A stretch of 39,413 nucleotides of DNA from Limosilactobacillus sp. Its GTDB lineage: Bacteria; Bacillota; Bacilli; Lactobacillales; Lactobacillaceae. Position 1 is the stretch's first letter; the number at the start of each line of letters is the position of its first letter. Positions 8,904-15,854 of this stretch are shown in pieces. The stretch spans positions 1 through 39,413 of the forward strand of contig NZ_JALCQI010000011.1 of assembly GCF_022651205.1 (NCBI RefSeq), given 5' to 3'. A model generated the notes under the pieces. That model did no database searches, was not told the DNA's origin, and worked only from the letters and a program-made list of their open reading frames with translations. The translations under genes and the position numbers were made by a program.

Positions 8904-8917
8904 TGATAGCGTTTTCT
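8904..8917. promoter_or_regulatory. cre-like CcpA site upstream of pyk
   Basis: TGATAGCGTTTTCT matches the catabolite-responsive consensus TGWAARCGYTWNCW at 13 of 14 positions. Its centre lies about 65 bases before the predicted transcription start of pyk, a position used for activation in other lactic acid bacteria. Confidence 0.6.
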
Positions 8918-8940
8918 TGATATCTTTTCACAAAAAAGTA

Positions 8941-8969
8941 CAGACACGGATTTTAAAAAGTGCTATTAT
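8941..8969 (+). promoter_or_regulatory. Promoter of pyk
   Basis: A weak -35 CAGACA (8941-8946), a 17-base spacer and an extended -10, TGC plus TATTAT (8961-8969), lie about 70 bases before the pyk start. Confidence 0.65.
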
Positions 8970-9039
8970 AAGGCTGTGCAAATGAGGTATGCAATTGCAA
9001 ACCGTAGTTGATGCATAAATGCAAAGGAGAGATTCATTT

Positions 9040-10461
9040 ATGAAGAAAACCAAGATTGTAAGTACACTTGGTCCTGCAAGTACAGATGTTGATACCATCG
9101 TTAAGTTGATTAATGCTGGTGCAAATATTTTCCGGTTTAACTTCTCACACGGTGACCACCCAGAACACTTGGGTCGGATGGAAAACGTTAAGAAGGCCGA
9201 AGAAATTACTGGTAAGCACGTTGGTTTAATGTTAGATACCAAGGGTGCTGAAATTCGGACAACTGTTCAAAAGGAAGGTAAGATTACCTACGAGATCGGC
9301 GATAAGGTTCGTATCTCCATGGATCCTTCAATTGAAGGTACTCATGACAAGATCGCCGTTACTTACCCAGGCCTTTACGACGATACTCATGTTGGCGGCC
9401 ACGTCCTCTTCGATGATGGTTTAATTGACATGTTGATTGACGAGAAGGATGAAGAACACAAGGAACTTGTTTGCCATGTTCTTAACCATGGTGTACTTGG
9501 ATCTCGGAAGGGTGTTAACGCTCCTGGTGTTTCCATCAACTTGCCAGGTATTACTGAAAAGGATAGTAGTGATATTCGTTTCGGCTTGGATAACAAGATT
9601 AACTACATCTCTGCTTCATTCGTTCGTAAGGCTCAAGATGTTCTTGATATTCGTGAACTCCTTAAAGAAAAGAACATGGAAGACGTTCAAATCTTCCCAA
9701 AGATTGAATCACAAGAAGGTATCGACAACTTTGAAGAAATCATTGAAGTTTCTGATGGTTTGATGGTTCCTCGTGGTGACATGGGTGTTGAAATTCCTGC
9801 TGAAAATGTGCCAATCGTTCAAAAGCACATGATCAAGCGTTGTAACGAATTAGGTAAGCCGGTTATCACTGCTACCCAAATGCTTGACTCAATGCAAGAA
9901 AACCCTCGTCCAACTCGTGCCGAAGTTTCTGACGTTGCTAACGCTGTCTTTGACGGTACTGATGCAACCATGCTTTCTGGTGAAAGTGCTAATGGTGACT
10001 ACCCTGTTAAGTCAGTTGCAATGATGAACGCTATTGACATCAAGGCTGAAAACCACCTTTGGGAATTCGGTACTGAAACATTTGATTGGGACAAGTCAGA
10101 TGTTACTGAAACAATCGGTTCAGCTGTTGCTAACGCTGCCAAGGACTTAGACATCCACACCATTGTTGCCTACACTGCTTCAGGCTACACTGCTAAGATG
10201 ATTTCTAAGTACCGTCCAAATGCTGATATCGTTGCTCTTACACCAAACGAACGTGTAGAACGTGGCCTTATGATCAACTGGGGTGTTCAACCATACGTTG
10301 TTGATGAAATGAGCAATACTGATAAGATGTTCGACTTAGCTGCCAAGAAGGCTGTAGAACTTGGCTTTGCTAAGAAGGGTGATAAGATTATCGTTGTTGC
10401 CGGTGTACCTCTAGGTGTTAAGGGTGCTACTAACATGATGCGGATTAAGACTATCGACTAA
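9040..10461 (+). CDS. pyk: Pyruvate kinase
   Basis: This is a 473-residue pyruvate kinase, which converts phosphoenolpyruvate and ADP to pyruvate and ATP. Landmarks are KIVSTLGP near the start, Arg32 and Asn34 in FRFNFSHG, the catalytic Lys221 in FPKIESQEG, GDMGVEIP and ATQMLDSM, followed by the C-terminal allosteric domain. The frame extends upstream to 9019, but AAAGGAGA at 9023-9030 stands nine bases before the ATG at 9040, which gives the canonical MKKTKIV start. Many Bacillus and Lactobacillus enzymes carry an extra PEP-utiliser-like domain of about 110 residues at the C-terminus; it is missing here. The codon choice (GGT, CGT, AAG) suggests high expression. The usual neighbour pfkA is absent. 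Confidence 0.97.
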   Translation: MKKTKIVSTLGPASTDVDTIVKLINAGANIFRFNFSHGDHPEHLGRMENVKKAEEITGKHVGLMLDTKGAEIRTTVQKEGKITYEIGDKVRISMDPSIEGTHDKIAVTYPGLYDDTHVGGHVLFDDGLIDMLIDEKDEEHKELVCHVLNHGVLGSRKGVNAPGVSINLPGITEKDSSDIRFGLDNKINYISASFVRKAQDVLDIRELLKEKNMEDVQIFPKIESQEGIDNFEEIIEVSDGLMVPRGDMGVEIPAENVPIVQKHMIKRCNELGKPVITATQMLDSMQENPRPTRAEVSDVANAVFDGTDATMLSGESANGDYPVKSVAMMNAIDIKAENHLWEFGTETFDWDKSDVTETIGSAVANAAKDLDIHTIVAYTASGYTAKMISKYRPNADIVALTPNERVERGLMINWGVQPYVVDEMSNTDKMFDLAAKKAVELGFAKKGDKIIVVAGVPLGVKGATNMMRIKTID

Positions 10462-10482
10462 TCAAGTCATTAGTTTAATTCA

Positions 10483-10518
10483 AGCTCTTGCGGAATTACC
10501 GTAAGAGCTTTTTGTTTT
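10483..10518 (+). terminator. Rho-independent terminator after pyk
   Basis: AGCTCTTGCGG pairs with CCGTAAGAGCT (11 bp, one G-U) around an AATTA loop at 10483-10509. It is followed by TTTTTGTTTT. Confidence 0.92.
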
Positions 10519-10519
10519 C

Positions 10520-10532
10520 CTAGTAATACTAG
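10520..10532. repeat. Palindrome upstream of cvfB
   Basis: CTAGTAATACTAG is a perfect 6-1-6 palindrome in the leader region between the pyk terminator and cvfB. It could be an operator; no regulator can be named. Confidence 0.5.
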
Positions 10533-10559
10533 TAAAATTGACCTTAGCCGTGTAAAATT

Positions 10560-10579
10560 ATTTATTAGTAGTAATAAAT
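10560..10579. repeat. Inverted repeat in the cvfB upstream region
   Basis: ATTTATTA and TAATAAAT are perfectly complementary around the four bases GTAG, 27 bases before the cvfB start. The region also has TTGACC at 10538-10543, but no convincing -10 at the right distance, so the promoter cannot be placed. Confidence 0.5.
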
Positions 10580-10605
10580 CGGATTAATGAAAGTGGGATT
10601 ATTTA

Positions 10606-11499
10606 ATGAATTCAGCATTGGGAAAAGTCGTTACTGCGGTAATGATTGACGAGAATGAGGATGATTACTTTGTTCAGCCTGACCGTAATGGTCAAACATA
10701 CAGGTTGCCAAAGGAAGAAAGTCCGCAAACTCTACATATTGGTGGCCAAGTTCGAGGATTTGTTTACGAAAACGAAAACCACCAACTGCAGATGACGTGT
10801 AAATATATTCCTACCGTCCAGGTTGATCATTATGATTATGGTAAGGTCGTTAGTGTTCGGCGTGACCTGGGAGTTTTCGTCGATATTGGTTTACCAAATA
10901 AGGATATTGCAGTTTCGTTGGATGATTTACCGTCGCTCAAACATCTCTGGCCACAACCTGGGGATCGTCTGTTAATCTCATTGCAGGTTGACGATAAGGA
11001 TCGTATTTGGGGTAAATTAGCCGATGAACAAATTTACCAAGCAATTTCGGTTGCTCCTAATAAACGATTACTGAACCGTGACGTTACCGCGACCGTTTAC
11101 CGACTTAAAATGAGTGGGACATTTGTAATAACTAATGGCTACCACCTAGGCTATATTCATCCGAGCGAACGTGATCAGGAGCCTCGGCTTGGGGAACAAG
11201 TTAAGGCTCGGGTAATTGGCCTTTCTTCTCATGGTGGACTTAACTTGTCACTGAAGCCACGCGCATACCAAGCAATTAATGAGGATGCACAAATGTTATT
11301 AGCCATGTTAAAACACAATCCTAACCGCCGATTACCATATACTGACAAGACAGATCCAACGGTAATTAGGGAAGTCTTTGGGATTAGTAAGGGACAGTTT
11401 AAGCGAGCAGTGGGTCATTTACTGAAGGCAAACTTAGTAAAAGAAGACGCTGGTCAACTAATTCTTCTTGAGAAAAACAATGATGCAGCAAACGATTAA
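10606..11499 (+). CDS. cvfB: S1-like RNA-binding protein CvfB (YitL family)
   Basis: This is a 297-residue protein with tandem S1-like OB folds and a C-terminal winged helix, the layout of CvfB. The middle S1-like segment YGKVVSVRRDLGVFVDIGLPNKDIAVSL starts near residue 84, another OB fold follows near residues 160-220 (VTATVYRLKMSGTFVITNGY in part), and the end resembles a winged helix with the segment EVFGISKGQFKRAVGHLLK. The family binds RNA and was first described as a virulence regulator in Staphylococcus; in other species its targets are unknown. It is the first gene of a compact run that continues through the xerD homologue, ribT, scpA, scpB and rluB. Its 3' end overlaps the xerD homologue by 20 bases. 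Confidence 0.9.
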   Translation: MNSALGKVVTAVMIDENEDDYFVQPDRNGQTYRLPKEESPQTLHIGGQVRGFVYENENHQLQMTCKYIPTVQVDHYDYGKVVSVRRDLGVFVDIGLPNKDIAVSLDDLPSLKHLWPQPGDRLLISLQVDDKDRIWGKLADEQIYQAISVAPNKRLLNRDVTATVYRLKMSGTFVITNGYHLGYIHPSERDQEPRLGEQVKARVIGLSSHGGLNLSLKPRAYQAINEDAQMLLAMLKHNPNRRLPYTDKTDPTVIREVFGISKGQFKRAVGHLLKANLVKEDAGQLILLEKNNDAAND

Positions 11500-12361
11500 T
11501 CAATTTATCGAATATTTGATGACACAGAAGGGACGTTCCCAAAATACTTGTGAGAGTTATCGTCATGATCTAGAAAGTTGTGCTGCCTTATTTATGGCTA
11601 ATGGGATTAATCGTTGGCAAGATGTTGATCAGTATGCGGTGATTAACGTTATTGCAAAAATGAAAAAAGAGCAGCGAGCTAGTACAACCATTAATCGGAC
11701 AATTTCGAGCTTACGGCAATTGTTTCGTTATCTTCTCCGAACTCATCAGGTTCAAAACAATCCAATGGACTATATTGATCACGAAACAGTTGACTTAAGA
11801 AAAAAGCCAGTGACGTTATCGCAAGAAGAGATTGAGCAATTATTGGCAGTTCCAGATGTGAAAACAGTTAGCGGGTTACGTGATCGCGCATTGCTAGAAT
11901 TAATGTACGGCACAGGGATGCTGGTTAGCGAATTGATTAATCTGAAACGCTCACAGGTACACTTTGATTTACATATTTTACAGTTGCAAGAGAGTCCCCG
12001 TCATCAACGGGTAGTTCCTCTTGGCCGTAAAGCAGAAAAATGGCTAAAAGACTACCTAAATGATACGGCTGCTACTTCAAGTGACTATGTTTTTCTAAAC
12101 GCTCGTGGTTACCAAATGACGCGCCAGGGTGTTTGGAAAAATTTTAAGGCGATTGTAAAAGAGTCTGGACTAAAAAAGAACGTTACTCTTCAAACCCTGC
12201 GTCATACATTTATTGCCGATCTATTAAGTAATGGTGCTAGCTGGCAGGCAGTTCAAATGCTTCTTGGTCGGGAAACCGGTCGGGAAAGTTATGAATCATA
12301 TATTCATTTTGATACACAAAAATTAGTTGAAATTTATCGGCGGTGTCATCCGCGAGCTTAA
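11480..12361 (+). CDS. XerD-like tyrosine recombinase with altered active site
   Basis: This 293-residue protein is a full-length XerD homologue. It has an N-terminal SAM-like core-binding domain (about 3-90), a catalytic-fold domain, and the C-terminal residues HPRA shared with Escherichia coli XerD. It stands where xerD stands in many Bacillota, before ribT-scpA-scpB. Key residues differ from active recombinases. The first Arg, in the family motif G-L-R-V-S-E-L, is Leu148 (GMLVSEL). The His of HxLRH is Gln238, while Arg241 is kept. The His of LGH is Arg264 (MLLGRETG). A Tyr remains at 274, with another at 271. Chromosome-dimer cleavage is therefore doubtful. The frame opens at a TTG (11468), but the ATG at 11480 or 11483 is more likely; no strong ribosome binding site decides. 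Confidence 0.88.
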   Translation: MMQQTINQFIEYLMTQKGRSQNTCESYRHDLESCAALFMANGINRWQDVDQYAVINVIAKMKKEQRASTTINRTISSLRQLFRYLLRTHQVQNNPMDYIDHETVDLRKKPVTLSQEEIEQLLAVPDVKTVSGLRDRALLELMYGTGMLVSELINLKRSQVHFDLHILQLQESPRHQRVVPLGRKAEKWLKDYLNDTAATSSDYVFLNARGYQMTRQGVWKNFKAIVKESGLKKNVTLQTLRHTFIADLLSNGASWQAVQMLLGRETGRESYESYIHFDTQKLVEIYRRCHPRA

Positions 12362-12382
12362 TGGAGTTAAGGAGGAAAAATC

Positions 12383-12742
12383 GTGTTAGTTCGTTACCGA
12401 AAGGATTACCAAAAAATTGCAATGGGCTTACTTTCATTTCTTCCTGAACTACGGGACTATGATCAACTAGCAGATGCAATTGAGAATTCTTTGGCAAAGG
12501 GTTATCAGATTTACTTATGGAAGGATACGGAAGATAATCACTTTATTGGCATAATTATTATTGAAGTTGGCAAAGAATACGTACTAGTTCGTCAACTTTC
12601 CTTTACTCCTACTGAGAGATCAGGAAAAAATGTTTATGCGCTATTAACTGCTATTTATGAATTGCATCGTGATAAACGGTTGATGGGGACGTTAAAAACC
12701 CAACCATTAATTTCAAATTGGGAGCGTAATAATGAAAAATAA
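12383..12742 (+). CDS. ribT: RibT-like GNAT family protein
   Basis: This 119-residue protein matches RibT at its N-terminus (LVRYRKDYQKIAMGLLSFLP), the family found in the riboflavin operon of Bacillus and beside scpA in lactobacilli. It has the GNAT fold pattern with strands near residues 40-75. The acetyl-CoA loop, which in Bacillus RibT reads R-x-x-G-I-G, appears here as TERSGKNVYA and is shortened, so acetyltransferase activity is uncertain. Its substrate is unknown. It starts at GTG after AAGGAGG (12369-12375), and its end overlaps scpA by 11 bases. No riboflavin biosynthesis gene lies next to it. Confidence 0.82.
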   Translation: MLVRYRKDYQKIAMGLLSFLPELRDYDQLADAIENSLAKGYQIYLWKDTEDNHFIGIIIIEVGKEYVLVRQLSFTPTERSGKNVYALLTAIYELHRDKRLMGTLKTQPLISNWERNNEK

Positions 12743-13529
12743 TCAAGAAGTAATTCCACGTTACCCGTTTCAACCGACATTAAAGATTGGCGATTTTGAA
12801 GGACCACTTGATTTACTTCTTCACTTAATTCGTCAGTCAAAAATGGATATTTATGATATCCAAATTGAGCAAATCACGCAGCAATATTTTGACTATCTTC
12901 GAAAAATGAAAAGTCACCAACTTGAAGTAGCTGGTGATTATTTTGTGATGGCTGCAACATTGATGAATATCAAGAGTCGGATGCTATTGCCTCAACCAGA
13001 GGAAGAGATGGAAGAAACAAACGAAGAAGTTGAGGATCCTCGACAAGAATTGGTTGAACAATTATTGGAATACCAACGCTACCAAAAAGCCGCTTCTCAC
13101 CTAAAAGATAAGGCTACCTTTCGTCAAGCAGAGTATACGCGACCAGCAATGCATGTTCCTGTTGAGATGATTGCCCAACATGTAGAGCCAGGAGTTACGT
13201 TGGTGCAGCTTCAGCAAGCGTTTGCTGATGTCTTAAAACGTCATCAATTAGTAGCACCGGTTCACGAAACGGTTGCAGCAGAGAAGATTAGTGTTGCTCA
13301 GCGAATGGAGCAGGTTTTTATGACCATTCGGAAGGCGGCAACCCGGTTTGATGATTTATTTATTGGTAAGCGAACGCGAGATGAGTTAGTAACCACGTTT
13401 TTAGCGGTTTTAGAGCTAACCAAGCACCAGGCAATTGTGGTCCATCAGGAAGAATTATTTGGGCCAATTATCTTAGTGGAGGGATCAAAGGGTGAACAAT
13501 ACCGAGTCAACAAATCTAGCGAAGATTGA
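12732..13529 (+). CDS. scpA: Segregation and condensation protein A
   Basis: This 265-residue kleisin links the SMC ATPase dimer with ScpB and so helps organise and separate the nucleoid. The N-terminal part FEGPLDLLLHLIRQSKMDIYDI (residues 18-39) is the hallmark SMC-neck-binding region. An acidic linker (EEEMEETNEEVEDP) follows near residues 90-105, and a winged helix ends the protein (ELVTTFLAVLELTKHQAIVV). The start follows GGGAG inside ribT, and the 3' end overlaps scpB by 38 bases, so the pair should be made in step. Confidence 0.96.
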   Translation: MKNNQEVIPRYPFQPTLKIGDFEGPLDLLLHLIRQSKMDIYDIQIEQITQQYFDYLRKMKSHQLEVAGDYFVMAATLMNIKSRMLLPQPEEEMEETNEEVEDPRQELVEQLLEYQRYQKAASHLKDKATFRQAEYTRPAMHVPVEMIAQHVEPGVTLVQLQQAFADVLKRHQLVAPVHETVAAEKISVAQRMEQVFMTIRKAATRFDDLFIGKRTRDELVTTFLAVLELTKHQAIVVHQEELFGPIILVEGSKGEQYRVNKSSED

Positions 13530-14094
13530 GGGCCTCCTCTTTATTAGTGGGGATGAAGGCATTACTTTGGGGGATTTAGCTAAAATCACCGGCTTCATGA
13601 AGCCAGCAGTCCATGAACTACTTAACCGATTAAGAACTAAGTATGAAAATGATCAAGATTCGGCACTAGTTTTACTGCATAGTGGTGATACATATCGGTT
13701 GGCTACTAAGCATGATTTGTCACCGGTAATTAAGCACTATTTTGAAGTACCGTTAACGATTCCGTTGACGCGAGCACTATTGGAAGTGTTAGCAATTATT
13801 GCATATCGCCAGCCAATTACACGGTTGGAAATTGACGATATCCGTGGTGTTCAGAGTTCGGGATCGTTGCAAAAATTAATGGTTCGGGGATTAATTGAAA
13901 CCCACGGTCGTTTAGAAGCACCAGGGAGACCATTCTTATACGTTACAACTGATAATTTTTTAGATTACTTCGGTCTATCCACACTAAAAGATCTGCCACC
14001 GCTTGTTAAACAGGAGGATCTTGATCTTGATAATATGAATGGTGATTTATTCTTAAGGGCATTACAAGCCAAGCAAAAACAACAGGAGGACTAA
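13492..14094 (+). CDS. scpB: Segregation and condensation protein B
   Basis: This 200-residue protein has the two winged-helix domains typical of ScpB (about 10-85 and 90-165). Conserved stretches are LLFISGDEGITL near residue 15 and LEVLAIIAYRQPITRLEIDDIRGV near residues 97-120. It dimerises and binds ScpA in the SMC complex. The GTG start at 13492 is preceded by GGAGGG at 13478-13483 and lies inside scpA, giving strong coupling. The stop is followed one base later by rluB. Confidence 0.96.
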   Translation: MNNTESTNLAKIEGLLFISGDEGITLGDLAKITGFMKPAVHELLNRLRTKYENDQDSALVLLHSGDTYRLATKHDLSPVIKHYFEVPLTIPLTRALLEVLAIIAYRQPITRLEIDDIRGVQSSGSLQKLMVRGLIETHGRLEAPGRPFLYVTTDNFLDYFGLSTLKDLPPLVKQEDLDLDNMNGDLFLRALQAKQKQQED

Positions 14095-14095
14095 A

Positions 14096-14818
14096 ATGGA
14101 ACGTCTACAAAAAGTAATGGCTGAAGCAGGGGTCGCATCTCGACGAGCTTCAGAAAAATTAATTGCTAGTGGTCATGTTCAAGTTAATGGTCAGGTCGTA
14201 ACAGAAATGGGGATTAAAGTAAGTGAACACGATAATGTTGTGGTTGATGGTGTTCCTCTCCAACGAGAAGCTCATGTTTACTACCTACTAAACAAGCCAC
14301 GTTCCGTAATTACTAGTGCCCATGATGATAAAGGACGACGGACAGTAGTTGATATTTTAAAAGAAGCGGACGTCACAGAACGGGTCTATCCTGTCGGGAG
14401 ACTTGATTATGACACTACTGGGATCCTGTTGCTTACGAATGACGGTGATCTAGCTAACCAATTGATGCATCCTAAGTTTGAAGTCGAAAAGACATACATC
14501 GCAAAGGTACGGGGAATTGTTAGTAATAACGACCTCAAACAATTGCGAATTGGGGTTGAGATCAATGGTCGGCTGACAAAGAAGGCTAAGAGCCGATTAA
14601 TCGAAACGGATCATTCAAAGCAAACCAGTTTGGTTAAACTGACGATCCATGAAGGACGCTATCATCAGGTGAAATTAATGTTTGATGCCATCCATCATCC
14701 GGTGTTAAAACTTCATCGGGAAACTTATGGACCTTTAGACTTACAAGGCTTACAATCAGGTGAATTTCGTCCGCTAAAGAAAGACGAAGTTAAGTTGCTA
14801 AAGAAAATGAGTAAGTAG
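14096..14818 (+). CDS. rluB: 23S rRNA pseudouridine synthase RluB type
   Basis: This 240-residue protein joins an S4 RNA-binding domain (residues 1-60, MERLQKVMAEAGVASRRASE) to an RsuA/RluB-type pseudouridine synthase domain. The catalytic Asp104 lies in GRLDYDTTGILLLTNDGDLA. Enzymes of this branch, encoded next to scpB, usually modify U2605 of 23S rRNA (E. coli numbering); RsuA/RluE-like specificity cannot be excluded from sequence alone. The start follows CAGGAGG with a short gap from scpB, so it is the last gene of the cvfB-rluB run. No terminator is obvious before the ribU promoter. Confidence 0.93.
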   Translation: MERLQKVMAEAGVASRRASEKLIASGHVQVNGQVVTEMGIKVSEHDNVVVDGVPLQREAHVYYLLNKPRSVITSAHDDKGRRTVVDILKEADVTERVYPVGRLDYDTTGILLLTNDGDLANQLMHPKFEVEKTYIAKVRGIVSNNDLKQLRIGVEINGRLTKKAKSRLIETDHSKQTSLVKLTIHEGRYHQVKLMFDAIHHPVLKLHRETYGPLDLQGLQSGEFRPLKKDEVKLLKKMSK

Positions 14819-14828
14819 TGGTTAATCC

Positions 14829-14857
14829 TTGACACACTAGTCAATCCTCGGTAAGAT
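14829..14857 (+). promoter_or_regulatory. Promoter of the ribU leader
   Basis: A perfect -35 TTGACA (14829-14834), a 17-base spacer and -10 TAAGAT (14852-14857) lie just before the FMN riboswitch. Confidence 0.82.
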
Positions 14858-14883
14858 AAAGATATAAATTTTTATAGAAATTG

Positions 14884-14992
14884 TCTTCAAGGCGTGGTGA
14901 AATTCCCGACCGGCGGTTAAAGCCCGCAACCCATTTCGATGGTTGATCTGGTTCGATTCCAGAGCCGACAGTATAGTCTGGTATGCAGAAGA
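14884..14992 (+). promoter_or_regulatory. FMN riboswitch (RFN element)
   Basis: The conserved RFN blocks appear in order: GGTGAAATTCCCGACCGGCGG near 14897-14917 in part, AAAGCCCGC, TGATCTGG, ATTCCAGAGCCGACAGT and the closing GAAGA. The P1 helix pairs TCTTC (14884-14888) with GAAGA (14988-14992). The aptamer senses flavin mononucleotide and controls ribU downstream, so riboflavin uptake should fall when FMN is plentiful. Confidence 0.96.
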
Positions 14993-15030
14993 TTCTACTA
15001 CACATAGTATATTTAAACATGGTTTAAAAT

Positions 15031-15074
15031 GCGCGTTGCTGACAATTAGAAGTTGGTTAACGTGTTTTTATTTT
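15031..15074 (+). terminator. Possible terminator in the ribU leader
   Basis: GCGCGTT (15031-15037) pairs with AACGTGT (15059-15065) using two G-U pairs, with CAA/TTG pairing higher up. It is followed by TTTTTATTTT (15065-15074). The helix is weak, so this may be a minor or regulated stop rather than the main switch. Confidence 0.35.
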
Positions 15075-15090
15075 GTGTTTAAGTTAATTT

Positions 15091-15117
15091 TTGAAGACAA
15101 TCTCAATAGGAGGTTGT
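15091..15117 (+). promoter_or_regulatory. SD-sequestering hairpin / switch sequence of ribU
   Basis: ACAATCTC (15097-15104) pairs with GAGGTTGT (15110-15117, one G-U) and hides most of the AGGAGG (15108-15113) used by ribU. The same segment, TTGAAGACAAT (15091-15101), is exactly complementary to ATTGTCTTCAA (14880-14890), which contains the 5' strand of aptamer helix P1. The two pairings exclude each other. Confidence 0.7.
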
Positions 15118-15122
15118 TGTCG

Positions 15123-15704
15123 ATGGTAACATCACATCAAAGAGTTCACCAAATGGTTGGTATTTGTTGTTTGAGTGCTTTAGCATTTATTTTAATGTTG
15201 TTCGAGTTTCCGATTCTCCCGGTGGCCCCATATCTAAAGATGGACTTTTCTGATTTACCGGTTTTAATTGGTGGTTTCATTTACGGACCAGTTGCTGGAG
15301 TAATGATTGCCTTTTTGAAGTGCCTTATTCACGCCTTAACACGTGGCTTTTCCGCTGGTGAATTGGTTGGTATTTTGGGGAACTTTCTTTCTTCATTATC
15401 ATTGCTACTACCGTTCTGCTGGGTCTGGAGGCATAAGTCCTGGTCATTCAAACGCCAATTATGGTTAGGCGGAATTCTTTCAACGGTTACTTTAGTTATC
15501 GTGATGGCGTTATTAAACTGGTGGGTCTTAACACCACTGTACATGGCGCTTTGGAACTGGAAGTCGACCTTACCGATTCCAGAATTAATTGCGATTGCCG
15601 TTGTTCCATTTAACTTGATTAAAGGAGTTCTCGTTGGAGCTGTCTTTGCACTAGTTGCGGTTCGCTTAAAATCGTGGTTAACCCAGAAACAGCTTGAGAG
15701 GTAG
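15123..15704 (+). CDS. ribU: Riboflavin ECF transporter S component RibU
   Basis: This 193-residue membrane protein has about six hydrophobic segments. It binds riboflavin and works with the shared ECF energizing module (EcfA, EcfA', EcfT), which is not in this window. The segment FPILPVAPYLKMDFSDLPVLIGGFIYGP (in parts, residues 30-58) is typical of RibU, where YLKxDFSDLP-like loops contact the vitamin. The frame is open back into the riboswitch at 14943, but AGGAGG at 15108-15113 stands nine bases before the ATG at 15123, so that start is chosen. The FMN riboswitch upstream confirms the substrate class. Confidence 0.95.
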   Translation: MVTSHQRVHQMVGICCLSALAFILMLFEFPILPVAPYLKMDFSDLPVLIGGFIYGPVAGVMIAFLKCLIHALTRGFSAGELVGILGNFLSSLSLLLPFCWVWRHKSWSFKRQLWLGGILSTVTLVIVMALLNWWVLTPLYMALWNWKSTLPIPELIAIAVVPFNLIKGVLVGAVFALVAVRLKSWLTQKQLER

Positions 15705-15722
15705 TAAATAAGATTTTTAGCA

Positions 15723-15775
15723 AACGTCAATTGTTAGCGTTCAATTAAACGTTGAACGGTAATGATTGGCGTTTT
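15723..15775 (+). terminator. Long terminator hairpin after ribU
   Basis: A 22-position helix spans 15723-15773, from AACGTCAATTGTTAGCGTTC to its partner ending in TTGGCGTT, with three G-U pairs and one mismatch. Only four T follow, so termination is likely but not certain. Confidence 0.65.
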
Positions 15776-15825
15776 GTTATGCCAATTGTATAAATTATTT
15801 TCAGATCATTTTAAATTCTTTCCGT

Positions 15826-15831
15826 TATAAT
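15826..15831 (+). promoter_or_regulatory. -10 box before ypbB
   Basis: A perfect TATAAT lies 23 bases before the ATG of the ypbB-like gene. No convincing -35 box is seen at 16-18 bases. Confidence 0.45.
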
Positions 15832-15854
15832 AAGTTAGAGTGGAGAGTGAAAAG

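Noticed and set aside
14943-15122. Upstream extension of ribU into the riboswitch
   Set aside because: The frame is open by chance through the aptamer. AGGAGG at 15108-15113 and the normal RibU length support the ATG at 15123.
15329-15730. 133-residue open frame on the - strand across ribU
   Set aside because: It is antisense to membrane segments of ribU, begins beyond the ribU stop and shows no domain.
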